Source: Eubacterium sp. | Lineage (GTDB): Bacteria; Bacillota; Clostridia; Peptostreptococcales; Anaerovoracaceae | DNA: 64,000 nt | Reading direction: 5' to 3' | Assembly (NCBI GenBank): GCA_017533915.1 | Contig: JAFWHX010000004.1 | Span: forward strand, 62,001 to 126,000 | Shown here: piece after piece, positions 34,968 to 44,626 of the stretch | How positions within the stretch are numbered: position 1 is the stretch's first letter | Layout: every line of letters starts with the position of its first letter | The notes under the pieces: generated by a model | What the model was told of the DNA's origin: nothing | Seen by the model: only the letters and a program-made list of their open reading frames with translations | Databases searched by the model: none | Position numbers and translations under genes: made by a program

Positions 34968-36152
34968 ATGAAGGAATTCGAACTCAAATATGGTTGCAAC
35001 CCTAATCAGAAGCCTGCGAAGATCTATATGGAAGATGGATCTGATCTTCCGATAGAGATCCTCAATGGAAGGCCGGGATATATCAATTTTCTGGACGCTT
35101 TCAACAGCTGGCAGCTCGTCTCCGAGCTTACTGACGCTCTCAGGATGCCAGCTGCTGCTTCTTTCAAGCATGTGAGCCCGACGTCGGCGGCTGTCGGCAG
35201 AAAGATGCCTGAAGAGCTGAAGATAGCTTCTTTTGTTGATGACATCGAAGGACTTGATGACTCTCCGATCGCAACGGCATATGCCAGAGCCCGGGGAACA
35301 GACAGGATGTCGTCGTTCGGAGACTGGATCGCACTGTCAGAGCCATGCGACCTCACCTGCGCGAAGATAATAAAGAGAGAGGTATCTGACGGTATCATCG
35401 CTCCCGGATTCACGCCTGAAGCACTTGAGCTCCTTAAGACCAAGAAGAAGGGCGCATACAATATCGTTCAGATAGATCCTTCCTACAGGCCTCAAGAAGA
35501 GGAAAAGAAACAGGTCTTCGGGATCACATTTGAACAGAAGAGGAATGATTACTCTGTCGATATGAACAGCTTCACGAATATAGTCACAGCGAATAAAGAT
35601 CTTCCGGAAGATGCAAGACGCGACCTTGTCATCGCTCTTATCACTCTGAAATATACACAGTCAAATTCAGTTGCTTACGCCGCAGACGGACAGGCAATAG
35701 GAGTCGGAGCAGGGCAGCAGTCCAGGATCCACTGCACGAGGCTTGCCGGAAACAAAGCTGATTTCTGGCACCTAAGACAGTCAGAGAAAGTCCTGTCACT
35801 TCCGTTCAAAGAAGATGTCCCAAGAGCAGTACGAGACAACACCATCGACGTTTACCTCGGCGATGAGTTCATGGATGTGCTCGCCGACGGAGCGTGGGAG
35901 CAGCTGTTTACCGAGAAGCCTTCTCCATACACCCCGGAAGAAAAGAGAGCATATCTTGACACCATCTCCGGAGTTGCTCTGGGAAGCGACGCATTCTTCC
36001 CGTTCGGCGATAATATCGAAAGAGCAAAGAAGAGCGGAGTCTCATATATCGCAGAGCCGGGCGGCTCAGTCCGTGACGATGAAGTGATCGCTACATGCGA
36101 TAAATACAACATGACGATGGCATTCACAGGCATGCGCCTGTTCCATCACTAG
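34968..36152 (+). CDS. purH: AICAR transformylase, stand-alone
   Basis: Formylates AICAR with 10-formyltetrahydrofolate. The 394-residue protein starts ELKYGCNPNQKPAKIY and contains AAASFKHVSPTSAAVG with the catalytic Lys-His, the NSVAYAADGQAIGVGAGQQSR loop, and GDNIERAKKSGV. It equals only the C-terminal half of the normal bifunctional PurH. The symbol is used for that homology. GGGAGG precedes ATG 34968. Confidence 0.93.
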   Translation: MKEFELKYGCNPNQKPAKIYMEDGSDLPIEILNGRPGYINFLDAFNSWQLVSELTDALRMPAAASFKHVSPTSAAVGRKMPEELKIASFVDDIEGLDDSPIATAYARARGTDRMSSFGDWIALSEPCDLTCAKIIKREVSDGIIAPGFTPEALELLKTKKKGAYNIVQIDPSYRPQEEEKKQVFGITFEQKRNDYSVDMNSFTNIVTANKDLPEDARRDLVIALITLKYTQSNSVAYAADGQAIGVGAGQQSRIHCTRLAGNKADFWHLRQSEKVLSLPFKEDVPRAVRDNTIDVYLGDEFMDVLADGAWEQLFTEKPSPYTPEEKRAYLDTISGVALGSDAFFPFGDNIERAKKSGVSYIAEPGGSVRDDEVIATCDKYNMTMAFTGMRLFHH

Positions 36153-36200
36153 GATATTTCCGGATGCACCTGCATCTCTTATATGAAGGAGGAAAAGATC

Positions 36201-37475
36201 ATGAATGTAATGGTAGTTGGAGGAGGCGGCCGTGAGCACGCCATCATCAAAGCGATAAGAAAGAATCCTGAAGTAAAAGACATCTATGCTCTTCCAGGAA
36301 ACGGCGGTATTGCTCAGGATGCGATATGTGTCAATGTCGATGCGGAAGACCTTGACGGCGTAGTGGAATTCGTCAGAGGTCACAAAGAAGTGATCGACTT
36401 CGCCGTGATCGCTCCTGACGACCCTCTCTGCATGGGCATGGTAGATGCCGTAGAAGCTGAAGGTATTCCATGCTTCGGTCCGAACAAAGATGCCGCTATT
36501 ATCGAGGGCAGCAAAGCATTTTCGAAAGATCTCATGAAACGCTATGACATACCGACGGCTGAATTCGAAACATTCACCGACATGGATGATGCTCTTGAAT
36601 ATGTACAGACCTGTAAGATCCCTGTTGTCGTAAAAGCTTCCGGCCTTGCCAAAGGCAAAGGCGTGCTCATCTGCGAGACACGTGAGGACGCAGTCCAAGC
36701 GGTGAAGACGATCATGGAAGACAAAGTCTTCGGAGCGAGCGGCGACACAGTCGTCATTGAAGAATTTCTCGAAGGTCCTGAAGTTACTGTGCTCTCATTC
36801 ACAGACGGAAAAGTCCTCATTCCTATGATCTCATCGATGGACCACAAAAGAGCAGGGGATGGTGATACAGGACTGAACACCGGCGGCATGGGAGTAGTCG
36901 CACCGAACCCTTATTATACAGAAGAGATCGCTCAGCAGTGCGAAGAAGAGATCTTCCTCCCTACGATGATCGCCATGAATAAAGAAGGACGCACATTCAA
37001 GGGATGCCTTTACTTCGGCCTCATGCTTACTGAAGACGGTCCGAAAGTCATTGAATACAACTGCAGGTTCGGAGATCCGGAAGCTCAGGTAGTACTTCCG
37101 CTCTTAGACAGCGATCTGCTGGATATAATGAAGCACGTACATGACGGCACGCTGGAAGATGCAGACGTAAGATTCGCCAGAGATGAAGCTACATGCTGCG
37201 TCGTAATGGCGACAGAGGGATACCCGGGCAAGTACGGCAAAGGATTTGATATCTACATCCCTGACGATATCAAAGACCACGTCTACGTTGCCGGAGCAGA
37301 CCTTGCAGAAGACGGGCATCTGCTGAGCAATGGCGGACGCGTGCTCGGAGTCACAGAGCGCGGCAAGGATATCCGCGAGGCAATCGATAAGGCGTATGAA
37401 TCTGTTAGTAAGATCAAGTTTGATCATGGGTTCTATCGTCATGATATAGGGCAGAGGGCACTTAAAGCATTATAA
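36201..37475 (+). CDS. purD: Phosphoribosylamine-glycine ligase
   Basis: ATP-grasp enzyme that makes GAR. The 424-residue protein starts MNVMVVGGGGREHAI and has VVKASGLAKGKGV, EEFLEGPEVTVLSF, NTGGMGVVAPNPYY and EYNCRFGDPE. ATG 36201 is preferred because GAAGGAGG lies before it. An in-frame ATG at 36183 sits inside that site. Confidence 0.97.
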   Translation: MNVMVVGGGGREHAIIKAIRKNPEVKDIYALPGNGGIAQDAICVNVDAEDLDGVVEFVRGHKEVIDFAVIAPDDPLCMGMVDAVEAEGIPCFGPNKDAAIIEGSKAFSKDLMKRYDIPTAEFETFTDMDDALEYVQTCKIPVVVKASGLAKGKGVLICETREDAVQAVKTIMEDKVFGASGDTVVIEEFLEGPEVTVLSFTDGKVLIPMISSMDHKRAGDGDTGLNTGGMGVVAPNPYYTEEIAQQCEEEIFLPTMIAMNKEGRTFKGCLYFGLMLTEDGPKVIEYNCRFGDPEAQVVLPLLDSDLLDIMKHVHDGTLEDADVRFARDEATCCVVMATEGYPGKYGKGFDIYIPDDIKDHVYVAGADLAEDGHLLSNGGRVLGVTERGKDIREAIDKAYESVSKIKFDHGFYRHDIGQRALKAL

Positions 37476-37503
37476 TTTATTCTTTTATAGAAAGGCATAT
37501 CAT

Positions 37504-40500
37504 ATGGTTTTCAGAGTATATGTAGAAAAAAAGCCGCAATTCAGCAGCAGCGCTTCCGCATTGAAGAAAGAGCTTTCGGATGTGCTTGGTGTCAAAGGGA
37601 TCACAGGGATCCGCATTATAAACAGATATGATGTTGAAGGTATAGATGAGGACCTCTTCAGGCAGGCGGTCACGACTGTTTTCTCTGAACCTCCTGTTGA
37701 TGATGTGGCGTACGATCTGAAAGCAGGACCGGATGACAAGGTGTTTGCTGTTGAGTATCTGCCCGGCCAGTTCGACCAGAGAGCTGATTCTGCGTCGGAA
37801 TGTATACAGCTCATATCCAAGGGAGAGCGTCCTCTTGTCAGAAATGCCCGTATTTACGTCATTTCAGGCTCTCTCACGGACGAAGACCTTGAAAAGGTAA
37901 AACATTACATGATAAACCCTGTCGAGGCGAGAGAGGCTGTTTTAGACACTTTCGACACTCTTGTCACAGAGTATGATCAGCCGGCTCCTGTCGAGATCCT
38001 CACAGGTTTTACGGATTTTGATGACGAACAGCTCAAGAAGTTCTCTGACGAGAAGGGACTCGCCATGGACCTTGCTGATCTCAGGTTTGTCCGCGACCAC
38101 TTTATCGAGGAGCACCGCGATCCTACGATAACCGAGATACGAGTTATCGATACGTACTGGTCAGACCACTGCCGCCATACGACATTCAATACGACTTTAG
38201 ACTCTGTAAAATTCCACGACAAATACATACAGGACACATATGAGGAGTACCTTAAGACCCGTGAGGAACTCGGAAGGACCAAGCCGATCTCTCTTATGGA
38301 TATCGGAACGATCGCCGCGAAATACCTCAAAGCGAACGGAAAGCTGGATAAACTGGATGAATCCGAAGAGATCAACGCATGCACGGTAAAGATAACTGTC
38401 ACAGTAGACGGCGAGCCACAGGACTGGCTGCTCCTCTTCAAGAACGAGACTCATAATCATCCGACAGAGATCGAACCTTTCGGAGGCGCGGCCACATGTA
38501 TCGGCGGAGCTATAAGAGATCCGCTGTCAGGAAGAAGCTACGTTTACGCCGCCATGAGAGTCACAGGAGCTGCTGATCCGCTCGTTCCGATCTCTGAAAC
38601 GCTCAAGGGAAAGCTTCCTCAGTCAAAGATCGTCACCACTGCAGCGGACGGCTACAGCTCATACGGAAACCAGATCGGTCTCGCTACAGGCCAGGTCGAT
38701 GAGATCTATCATCCTGGATACGTCGCGAAGAGAATGGAAGTAGGCGGGATCGTTGCTGCTGCTCCGGCCGAGAATGTCGTGCGGCTGAGGCCTGAAGAAG
38801 GCGATGTGGTAATACTTCTTGGCGGACGTACCGGCCGCGACGGTATGGGCGGTGCTACAGGATCATCAAAATCTCATACGGAAGAATCTCTTTCGACATG
38901 CGGCGCTGAAGTCCAGAAGGGTAATGCTCCAGAAGAGAGAAAGCTTCAGAGACTGTTCAGGAATCCTGAAGCGTCAAAGATGATAAAGCGCTGCAATGAC
39001 TTCGGCGCAGGCGGCGTATCCGTCGCGATCGGAGAGCTTGCGGACGGACTTGATATCGATCTGGACAAAGTTCCCAAGAAATATGAGGGACTCGACGGTA
39101 CTGAGCTCGCGATAAGCGAATCACAGGAAAGAATGGCTGTCGTAGTCACGAAACAAGATGCTGACAGATTCATAGAGCTCGCGGAAAAGGAGAATCTTGA
39201 AGCTACTATAGTTGCGACTGTAACCGCTGAGCCTTCACTCAGAGAATACTGGAGAGGCGATCTTATCGTTGATATCCCAAGGTCTTTTCTCGATACTAAC
39301 GGTACTGAGAAACACATAGATGTAGAAACTGAAGCCGAGAGCGATTATAAAGCTGCATATACAGGTGATTTCAAAGAAGATATGCTCGCGATGGCATCAG
39401 ATCTCAACTGCTGCAGCAAGCGCGGGCTTTCCGAGGAATTCGACTCGACTATAGGGCAGGGCGCCGTTCAGATGCCTTTCGGGGGCAGATATCAGAGAAC
39501 TCCGGTACAGGCCATGACGACTCTGATCTCAGTAGAGAAGGGCCATACAGACGACGTATCACTCATGTCCTGGGGTTATGATCCATATGTAACTTCAGCA
39601 AGTCCATATAAAGGAGCCTATCTTGCGGTTGTACAGTCAGTGTCAAAGCTCGTTGCGCAGGGCGCTCCGTTCAGAGATGTATATCTGTCATTCCAGGAAT
39701 ACTTCGAGAGGCTCGGTACTGACCCTAAGAGATGGGGCAAGCCGTTTGCCGCTGTACTCGGCGCTTTCAAGGCTCAGAGGGGACTTGAGGTCGCTGCTAT
39801 AGGCGGCAAAGACTCAATGAGCGGCACTTTTGAGAAGATCGATGTTCCGCCTACGCTCATCTCGTTTGCGGTTACTACCTGCAAGACCGGCGACATAATA
39901 ACGGGTGAATTCAAGAATGTAAACGATAAAATTATTATGTTATCACCGCATCTCCGAGAGGAGAGCGGACTGCCTTGTCCTAAGTCGCTGAAGAATATCT
40001 TCGATGAGATAGCAGCACTCAATAAAGAGGGCAAAGTCAAGGCCTGCTACACCAATGGATTCGGCGGAGTATCCGAAGCACTTATGAAAATGTCCATGGG
40101 AAACGGCATCGGGGTCATAATCCACAAGGAATTCCCGTATGAAAAGCTGTTCGAGAAGGGATATGGATCATTTATCATTGAAGTCCCTGCTGATCTTACT
40201 CTTCCTGAAAGTCCTTTCTATTATTCCGAAATAATAGGAACTACTACAACTGAGAAATGTATAACACTGAATGATGCACGTGTAGGCTTTGATGACCTGT
40301 TTGATGCGTATGAGAGCAAGCTCGAGCCGGTATATCCATGCAACATCGAGACAGTGCCGAACAAGATCGATACATTCACATACAACAAGAAAGAAACGGG
40401 CACATATCCAGAGCATGAGAGCACAGATTCACCGAAAGTGCTCATTCCTGTATTCCCTGGCACGAACTGCGAGTACGACACAGCGAAGGCGTTTGAAGAT

Positions 40501-41229
40501 GCCGGAGCAAAAGCTGATGTCGTCATCATAAACAACCTCGATCCTGAGCACGTATCAAGATCCGTCGAAGACTTTGCCGCAAAGGTGAAAGAGAGCCAGA
40601 TGATCTTCATTCCGGGCGGATTCAGCGGCGGAGATGAGCCTGACGGATCAGCCAAGTTCATTACTGCGTTCTTCAGGAATCCGGAGATAAAGGAGGTCGT
40701 AACTGAACTTCTCGACAGCAGGGGAGGCCTGATGGCAGGCATATGCAACGGCTTCCAGGCTTTGATAAAGCTGGGTCTTGTACCATATGGAAAGATATGC
40801 GATCAGGATGTGGACAGTCCGACGCTCACCTTCAATGAGATCGGCCGCCACCAGTCCAAGCTCATCAGAGTCCGCGTAGCTTCAGACAAATCCCCGTGGA
40901 TGGCAGGAGTACATACAGGAGAGATATACACAATGCCTATATCGCACGGAGAGGGCAGATTTATCGCGACAGAAGAAGAGATAAGAAAGCTCGCTGAAAA
41001 CGGACAGATACTAACACAGTATGTCGATCTTGACGGAAACGTATCTGCCGATATACAGTTCAATCCGAACGGATCTCTTTACTCTATTGAGGGCATCACA
41101 TCGCCTGACGGACGCGTGATCGGAAAGATGGGACATGCCGAAAGAAAGGGAGCAGGGCTTTATCTCAACGTTCCCGGCGAATATGACATGAAGATGTTCG
41201 AATCAGCGGTAGAATATTTCCGTCATTAG
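37504..41229 (+). CDS. purL: Phosphoribosylformylglycinamidine synthase, single chain
   Basis: Makes FGAM from FGAR, glutamine and ATP. The 1241-residue protein is the large one-chain form of the clostridial subtype. It has an N-terminal PurS-like part, DTYWSDHCRHTTF, the first ATP region KNETHNHPTEIEPFGGAATCIGG, two AIR-synthetase-like repeats (FGAGGVSVAIGEL), and from about 975 a class I glutaminase with the nucleophile in GICNGFQ near residue 1080 and SHGEGRF. It is the last gene of the purine operon and ends at a strong terminator. Confidence 0.97.
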   Translation: MVFRVYVEKKPQFSSSASALKKELSDVLGVKGITGIRIINRYDVEGIDEDLFRQAVTTVFSEPPVDDVAYDLKAGPDDKVFAVEYLPGQFDQRADSASECIQLISKGERPLVRNARIYVISGSLTDEDLEKVKHYMINPVEAREAVLDTFDTLVTEYDQPAPVEILTGFTDFDDEQLKKFSDEKGLAMDLADLRFVRDHFIEEHRDPTITEIRVIDTYWSDHCRHTTFNTTLDSVKFHDKYIQDTYEEYLKTREELGRTKPISLMDIGTIAAKYLKANGKLDKLDESEEINACTVKITVTVDGEPQDWLLLFKNETHNHPTEIEPFGGAATCIGGAIRDPLSGRSYVYAAMRVTGAADPLVPISETLKGKLPQSKIVTTAADGYSSYGNQIGLATGQVDEIYHPGYVAKRMEVGGIVAAAPAENVVRLRPEEGDVVILLGGRTGRDGMGGATGSSKSHTEESLSTCGAEVQKGNAPEERKLQRLFRNPEASKMIKRCNDFGAGGVSVAIGELADGLDIDLDKVPKKYEGLDGTELAISESQERMAVVVTKQDADRFIELAEKENLEATIVATVTAEPSLREYWRGDLIVDIPRSFLDTNGTEKHIDVETEAESDYKAAYTGDFKEDMLAMASDLNCCSKRGLSEEFDSTIGQGAVQMPFGGRYQRTPVQAMTTLISVEKGHTDDVSLMSWGYDPYVTSASPYKGAYLAVVQSVSKLVAQGAPFRDVYLSFQEYFERLGTDPKRWGKPFAAVLGAFKAQRGLEVAAIGGKDSMSGTFEKIDVPPTLISFAVTTCKTGDIITGEFKNVNDKIIMLSPHLREESGLPCPKSLKNIFDEIAALNKEGKVKACYTNGFGGVSEALMKMSMGNGIGVIIHKEFPYEKLFEKGYGSFIIEVPADLTLPESPFYYSEIIGTTTTEKCITLNDARVGFDDLFDAYESKLEPVYPCNIETVPNKIDTFTYNKKETGTYPEHESTDSPKVLIPVFPGTNCEYDTAKAFEDAGAKADVVIINNLDPEHVSRSVEDFAAKVKESQMIFIPGGFSGGDEPDGSAKFITAFFRNPEIKEVVTELLDSRGGLMAGICNGFQALIKLGLVPYGKICDQDVDSPTLTFNEIGRHQSKLIRVRVASDKSPWMAGVHTGEIYTMPISHGEGRFIATEEEIRKLAENGQILTQYVDLDGNVSADIQFNPNGSLYSIEGITSPDGRVIGKMGHAERKGAGLYLNVPGEYDMKMFESAVEYFRH

Positions 41230-41266
41230 ATCTATAATCAACGAGCATGCTCATTATAGTCATACC

Positions 41267-41303
41267 GAAACAGTACATTCATTAAATGTACTGTTTCTTT
41301 TTA
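41267..41303 (+). terminator. Rho-independent terminator after purL
   Basis: A 13-bp perfect stem GAAACAGTACATT / AATGTACTGTTTC with a 5-nt loop, followed by TTTTTAT. It closes the purine operon. Confidence 0.88.
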
Positions 41304-41345
41304 TAATAGTAGTGCTACAATTACCTTAGAAAGGAGATGATAGTC

Positions 41346-42527
41346 GTGATAATATCGATAAAGAGATTTATGGTTATTGCTTCATGCGCCATCATTATGG
41401 CTATCTCACTGTCACTCATTAATACAAATGCATCATACGCAGTCGGCAATATCGACGAAGGTACTACCGGCACATGCAAATGGGAGTATTATCGGATAGG
41501 AAATGGTCCATATACTCTTCAGATCTCTGCGAAAAACCCCTCTGTAGGCGGTGTTATGGATAACTATACTCACTCATCACCGGCTCCATGGAACAAATAC
41601 AGAGAAAAGATAGAGGAAGTCAAATTTGAAAATGTACTGAGTATTGGAGATTATTCGTTCTATAACTATCCAAATATCACAAGTGTAAATCTCAAAGGCG
41701 TTACTGAAAAAATCTATTCCGAAACATATGAACTGATCGGCGAGAATGTCATAAAAGGTGTATCACGTGTAGGTACCGGCGCATTCGCATGGTGTAAAAA
41801 TATTGGATATATAATTATATTTGGCGAGAACTGTGTTATCTGCGAAGATGCTTTCGCTTTTTGCGAGGACGTCGTGATGAACTCAGTCGATCTTTATGGC
41901 ATAAAGTCTATTAGACGAGATGCTTTTGAAGAAGTTGACTGCAGAGAGCTATATCTTCAGGAAGGTCTTGAATCCATAGGCTGGGGAGCATTCAACAACA
42001 ACGAAGCTCTCACCACGGTCACGATACCGTCGACCTGCATATCGATATCAGACAATGCTTTCTCAGCATGCAAAATGCTTGAGACCGCATATATTATGAA
42101 TCCTTCCTGTACCCTTGAAGAATATGCATTTGATAAGGATTATTATACGACACTTCATGTTTATCCCGGATCGACCGGTGAAGTTTATGCAAAACAGTAC
42201 GGATTCAATTATGAGTTTATCAAGCTCTATAATCCAATGACAGTCGTACCGAAGACAGGAACCGTTAGATACTCAAGCCTTAGAAAAAAGACTCAGTATC
42301 TGAGCAGGAAAAAAGTTCTTACTATCAACAATTATGAAGGAACACTCAAGTTTAAAAAGCTATCTGGAAATAAGAAGATCACGATCAACAGCTCGACAGG
42401 TAAAGTTACAGTCAGAAAAGGGCTGAAGAAAAAGAAGTACAAGATCAAGGTAAAGGTCACAGCATCCGGAAACGCAAGTTTTGAGAAAGCTTCAGAGATC
42501 GTTACGTTTACTGTCAGAGTAAAATAG
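41346..42527 (+). CDS. Secreted leucine-rich-repeat (BspA-type) protein
   Basis: A 393-residue exported protein. A signal peptide covers about residues 1-30 (ASCAIIMAISLSLI, cleavage near ASYA). The middle has irregular LRR_5 repeats: IGDYSFYNYPNITSVNLKG, GTGAFAWCKNIG, CEDAFAFCED, IRRDAFEEVDCRELYLQEG, GWGAFNNNEALTTVTIPS and SDNAFSACKML. From about 300 a lysine-rich beta domain ends with KIKVKVTASGNAS and TFTVRVK, the same module as in the beta-helix protein at 45219-47012. No sortase motif. GTG 41346 is chosen because AAGGAG abuts the ATG at 41337. A ligand cannot be predicted. Confidence 0.8.
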   Translation: MIISIKRFMVIASCAIIMAISLSLINTNASYAVGNIDEGTTGTCKWEYYRIGNGPYTLQISAKNPSVGGVMDNYTHSSPAPWNKYREKIEEVKFENVLSIGDYSFYNYPNITSVNLKGVTEKIYSETYELIGENVIKGVSRVGTGAFAWCKNIGYIIIFGENCVICEDAFAFCEDVVMNSVDLYGIKSIRRDAFEEVDCRELYLQEGLESIGWGAFNNNEALTTVTIPSTCISISDNAFSACKMLETAYIMNPSCTLEEYAFDKDYYTTLHVYPGSTGEVYAKQYGFNYEFIKLYNPMTVVPKTGTVRYSSLRKKTQYLSRKKVLTINNYEGTLKFKKLSGNKKITINSSTGKVTVRKGLKKKKYKIKVKVTASGNASFEKASEIVTFTVRVK

Positions 42528-42552
42528 AAAAAAATACAGTATTACTTCAGGT

Positions 42553-42580
42553 CCGCAGGAGAGATCCTGCGGGCTTTTTT
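42553..42580 (+). terminator. Rho-independent terminator after LRR gene
   Basis: A 7-bp stem CCGCAGG / CCTGCGG with a 6-nt loop, then GC and six T. It sits between convergent genes. Confidence 0.85.
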
Positions 42581-43010
42581 AATAATTATATATGTTCCTT
42601 ACGATCCACCAGATAATTATCATTATCAGGAAAACAGCATCGACAGCTCTGCTGATCTTTGTCTGACCGAGATCATTGTTTCTGCAGACCTGAACGAAGG
42701 CGAAGATAAGATATGCGAAGATAGGGATAAAAAGGGCGTTCTCACGGAAGGCATCCATTATATGACAGTTAGCACTGTTAGTGTCGGCTCTGATCATATC
42801 CGATGCTGCAAGGGCTATATCAGTCGCAGCATGCGACATGCCGCAGCCTGGGCACTTAAGTCCTGTAAAAGTCCTGAACGGACATGGAATATAGAAGCCG
42901 AAGAATATGCCGGCCAGTAGGTATAAAGCTGCTGAAACAAGCAAAAAAGCCGCCAGAACGACGGCTTTATCTGTTTTGCTTATTCTCTTGTCATCGGTGC
43001 TGTTATACAT
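42579..43010 (-). CDS. DUF2752 membrane protein
   Basis: A 143-residue protein with three to four hydrophobic segments and the DUF2752 signature CPFRTFTGLKCPGCGMSHA, a pair of cysteine motifs at the membrane surface. The family has no established function; members are common single genes in Firmicutes and Bacteroidetes. ATG 43010 is preferred but its ribosome site is weak; in-frame TTG 43052 and a GTG in between are alternatives. A LexA-like palindrome lies 48 bp upstream. Confidence 0.75.
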   Translation of the reverse strand: MYNSTDDKRISKTDKAVVLAAFLLVSAALYLLAGIFFGFYIPCPFRTFTGLKCPGCGMSHAATDIALAASDMIRADTNSANCHIMDAFRENALFIPIFAYLIFAFVQVCRNNDLGQTKISRAVDAVFLIMIIIWWIVRNIYNY

Positions 43011-43053
43011 ATTATCATCTATCGATATACAACATTTCACGAGCGAGAACAAT

Positions 43054-43073
43054 ACGCGAACACTCGTTCGCGT
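43054..43073. promoter_or_regulatory. Palindrome: LexA-like box or intergenic hairpin
   Basis: ACGCGAAC and GTTCGCGT flank ACTC. The core 43058-43069 fits GAAC-N4-GTTC, the Gram-positive LexA site, and on the minus strand also CGAACGAGTGTTCG. It also makes an 8-bp hairpin right after the DUF4234 stop. No good -10/-35 is seen beside it, so regulation of DUF2752 is uncertain. Confidence 0.4.
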
Positions 43074-43412
43074 TTATGCAAGCTTGTTTATCTCGTCCTG
43101 TACCATCGGAAGAAGTACGATAGGGAGGAAGAAACCAAGAATCATATACATGACCTTGTTATCCGTCGTCGGGATCCCTCTCTGTGCTTTGATCATGTTG
43201 ATCTGCTCATCAGCGCCCATACCGAACAGGATGAATCCTACAGGGGCGACGAAGATACAGAGGAGCAGACATGCGATCGCGTTCACACTTGACTGCTGTC
43301 CTGTAGTCTGCTCAAGGCTGTTCATCGTATCATACACCCAGTAGAGTCCATAAATGCCGCATGTGATGACGGTAAGCAATATGACTGCAACGACACTTCT
43401 GTTTGTTAACAT
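43074..43412 (-). CDS. DUF4234 membrane protein
   Basis: A 112-residue membrane protein. It begins MLTNRSVVAVILLTVITCGIYGLYWVYDTMN, the DUF4234 opening with TCGIYGLYW, and has three hydrophobic segments. The role is unknown. ATG 43412 follows GGAG at 6 bp; an upstream TTG overlaps that site. It lies just upstream of the DUF2752 gene on the same strand and is divergent from the lipoprotein gene at 43614. Confidence 0.75.
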   Translation of the reverse strand: MLTNRSVVAVILLTVITCGIYGLYWVYDTMNSLEQTTGQQSSVNAIACLLLCIFVAPVGFILFGMGADEQINMIKAQRGIPTTDNKVMYMILGFFLPIVLLPMVQDEINKLA

Positions 43413-43613
43413 AATAATCTCCAATCTGTTATAAAATAGAAATAATTGCGCGTACAGAAATAACCATACATCTGGTATTCTATAATATTACGCCGCAATA
43501 ATCAAGTTCTGAAGGAAACGCGGACGTATTGTACCTGTTTAGTTATAAGTATTGAATAAAAAAATACGTGTGATAGTATAGAATCAAAGATATGTAACAG
43601 GAGGTGATGATAG

Positions 43614-44213
43614 ATGAAAGCTAAGATAAGATGCTTTTTGATCTTAGGTCTTTCTGTTATTCTTGCATTCTGTCTGATCTCATGTACCGGAGCTTCCGAA
43701 AACACTGAGAACAGCGGCGGATCTGGACAGAAGACAGAGATCGAGCCTGACCCTAAGACTAAGGATGAGCCCGATGATACGAAGCCGGCAAAGGCTTATG
43801 ATGTCAGCGATGGAATGCAGACCGTTGCGTCTGAAGACGGATCGATAGAATATATCTATTTCAACGACTTCATGATCACTATGCCCAATAATGATAAATG
43901 GAGCTACGACATGACGCAGGATTCTGTAACGTTCTATCTGTTCTCCGCGCAGCAGGAAGGGTATGGCGGAAGGCTCGTCACCATAAGAGCGTATGATCTG
44001 GACGATGAGTCATACAAACAGCTACCAAGCTACCATGTCGCAGGTATAGGGCAGAACGTGGACAAACTGTTTATCGCTGAGTATCCGACAGATGTACAGT
44101 GGAACGGTAATGACAAAACACAGGATGCAGATTACAGAGAACTTCAGGCGTATCTCCAGAAGATCGGAGACAATGCTGTGAACAGTCCTGTCCAGACATC
44201 AGACGGTGACTGA
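43614..44213 (+). CDS. Small lipoprotein of unknown function
   Basis: A 199-residue protein with a lipoprotein signal (KIRCFLILGLSVILAFCLISC, lipobox Cys near 24), then a disordered Ser/Gly/Asp/Lys linker to about residue 62, then a globular part with FMITMPNNDKWSYDM, YHVAGIGQNVDKLFIAEYPTDVQW and YRELQAYLQKIG. The last block recurs in clostridial lipoproteins of unknown function. AGGAGGTGATGATAG gives an excellent ribosome site. The 200-bp divergent region upstream has a possible TTGAAT-N16-TAGTAT promoter. Confidence 0.8.
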   Translation: MKAKIRCFLILGLSVILAFCLISCTGASENTENSGGSGQKTEIEPDPKTKDEPDDTKPAKAYDVSDGMQTVASEDGSIEYIYFNDFMITMPNNDKWSYDMTQDSVTFYLFSAQQEGYGGRLVTIRAYDLDDESYKQLPSYHVAGIGQNVDKLFIAEYPTDVQWNGNDKTQDADYRELQAYLQKIGDNAVNSPVQTSDGD

Positions 44214-44244
44214 TAAAGATCATAGAGGTGATAGCATTAATTAT

Positions 44245-44277
44245 TACCAGTCAGATAAGTGTTCTGGCTGGTATTTT
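44245..44277 (+). terminator. Terminator-like stem-loop after small lipoprotein gene
   Basis: TACCAGTCAG and CTGGCTGGTA form a 10-bp stem with one G-U pair and a 9-nt loop, followed by TTTTC. It begins 31 bp after the lipoprotein stop. Confidence 0.65.
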
Positions 44278-44310
44278 CATATGTGAGGGGAAGGCGGGAT
44301 CGATATATAT

Positions 44311-44344
44311 AACTATTCCTAAAATCATAATTTTGGGAATAGTT
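44311..44344. repeat. 15-bp stem-loop in gene-poor spacer
   Basis: AACTATTCCTAAAAT and ATTTTGGGAATAGTT pair over 15 bp with one G-U and a 4-nt loop. No T run follows on either strand. It lies in the 453-bp stretch 44214-44666, which otherwise holds only the terminator-like stems on each side and A/T-rich sequence. Confidence 0.6.
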
Positions 44345-44596
44345 ATAGCGATACGCCAGAATAAGCCGCTCCGGCTGTACATATTGCAATCACTGCCTTT
44401 ACACTGCTTTATAAATATAATTGCATTTAATATATATTCTCTATTTCTGAAATGATTATAACGAAGAATTATTCGAGCCCTATTTTCACTTCTAAGCGAT
44501 TTTATTTAATATGGTCGATATTCTGTTCATCCTTATTTATCACTTATGATCGTTCTGTGCAGCAATTTATATCATGATCATTACTATTCTTCTATA

Positions 44597-44626
44597 AGAA
44601 AACGGAACGTCATTTCTGACGCTCCG
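44597..44626 (-). terminator. Terminator for the LysM gene
   Basis: On the minus strand CGGAGCGTCA and TGACGTTCCG form a stem with one mismatch and a GAAA tetraloop, followed by TTTTC. It lies 40 bp beyond the LysM stop. Confidence 0.65.

Larger units (their letters stand above)
44228..44455 (+). other. Doubtful small hydrophobic ORF
   Basis: A 75-codon frame from GTG 44228 would encode two or three hydrophobic stretches. The GTG lies inside its only ribosome site (GAGGTGAT), no better start fits, and the frame runs through two long stem-loops (44245-44277 and 44311-44344). I consider it more likely non-coding or a relic than a working gene. Confidence 0.25.
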
